From: Plotosus lineatus
Lineage: Eukaryota; Chordata; Actinopteri; Siluriformes; Plotosidae
Reading direction: 5' to 3'
Assembly (NCBI GenBank): GCA_024760905.1
Contig: CM045737.1
Coordinates: 12,564,726-12,628,725 of the forward strand
DNA: 64,000 nt
Part shown: piece after piece, positions 63,998 to 64,000 of the stretch
How positions within the stretch are numbered: position 1 is the first letter of the stretch
Layout: every line of letters starts with the position of its first letter
Position numbers and translations under genes: made by a program
The notes under the pieces: model-generated
Told to the model about the DNA's origin: nothing
The model's database searches: none
Seen by the model: only the letters and a program-made list of their open reading frames with translations

Positions 63998-64000
63998 GTA
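63842..64000. repeat. (AT)n then (TTA)n/(TAA)n microsatellite
   Basis: AT repeats to about 63921, then TTA repeats and TAA repeats meeting at TATATAATAA (about 63945-63955). The last two form an inverted arrangement. The array reaches the window edge. Confidence 0.97.

Overview
The window is eukaryotic, almost certainly from a ray-finned (teleost-like) fish genome. It is AT-rich and crowded with microsatellites. It carries tRNA-derived SINEs, RTE-, L2- and CR1/Jockey-like LINEs, Tc1/mariner, Tigger/pogo and hAT DNA transposons of the kinds typical of fish. A fragment of vertebrate-type 28S rRNA is also present. I found no convincing host protein-coding exon, tRNA gene or other functional RNA gene, so the window reads as intergenic or intronic DNA built from nested mobile elements. 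The species cannot be named from the sequence. Family names below (SINE-1, SINE-2, SINE-D, TIR-A, TIR-B, TIR-C, TIR-F) are my labels for repeats recognised by comparing copies inside the window. Their superfamily assignments rest on remembered family hallmarks, not on a search.

Retroelements. (1) A full-length RTE-clade LINE lies at 23530-26695, flanked by a 16-bp target-site duplication (TSD). It has a readable endonuclease and reverse transcriptase but is killed by three in-frame TGA codons and one frameshift. It sits inside an older Tc1 element. A 5'-truncated second RTE copy (49065-49730, minus) has an 18-bp TSD. (2) An L2-type LINE 3' end is at 21458-22862. (3) Two pieces of a CR1/Jockey-like LINE are at 31548-32080 and 60150-60500. 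(4) A different LINE (54196-56593, minus, 13-bp TSD) still has a 736-codon open frame but lacks the endonuclease and the stretch after FADD. (5) About 23 SINEs share one tRNA-like head and central body. Most end in an L2-like tail (SINE-1) and six end in an RTE tail (SINE-2). About ten SINE-D copies carry another tRNA-like head on the same L2-like tail. One SINE-1 copy (51030-51710) is fused at its 5' side to 331 bp of 28S rRNA, inside a single TSD.

DNA transposons. Non-autonomous Tigger/pogo relatives with TA target duplications are abundant. TIR-A has five copies, several still encoding the CENP-B-like DNA-binding region but no DDE domain. TIR-B has eight copies or pieces, TIR-F one, and TIR-C and a related family are BrkDBD/pogo-like. 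There are Tc1 remnants at 5.7, 11.8, 23.4-27.7 and 32.1-33.2 kb, and two hAT elements (44054-44643 and 48760-50231).

Tandem DNA. A 1.3-kb satellite-like array (38640-39985) is made of 34-bp hairpin-forming monomers in two- and three-monomer higher-order units. More than twenty microsatellites are scattered through the window, many attached to transposon ends or SINE tails.

Layout. 0-5 kb: TIR-B and TIR-C elements. 5-13.4 kb: TIR-A copies and a SINE cluster. 13.4-16.5 kb: mostly unrecognised. 16.5-21 kb: TIR-F and SINEs. 21.4-27.7 kb: LINEs and Tc1. 28-38 kb: SINEs and DNA elements. 38.6-40 kb: satellite. 40-48 kb: SINEs, TIR-A and hAT. 48.7-52 kb: deeply nested hAT, TIR-B, RTE and 28S-SINE block. 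54-56.6 kb: LINE. 58-64 kb: SINEs and microsatellites.
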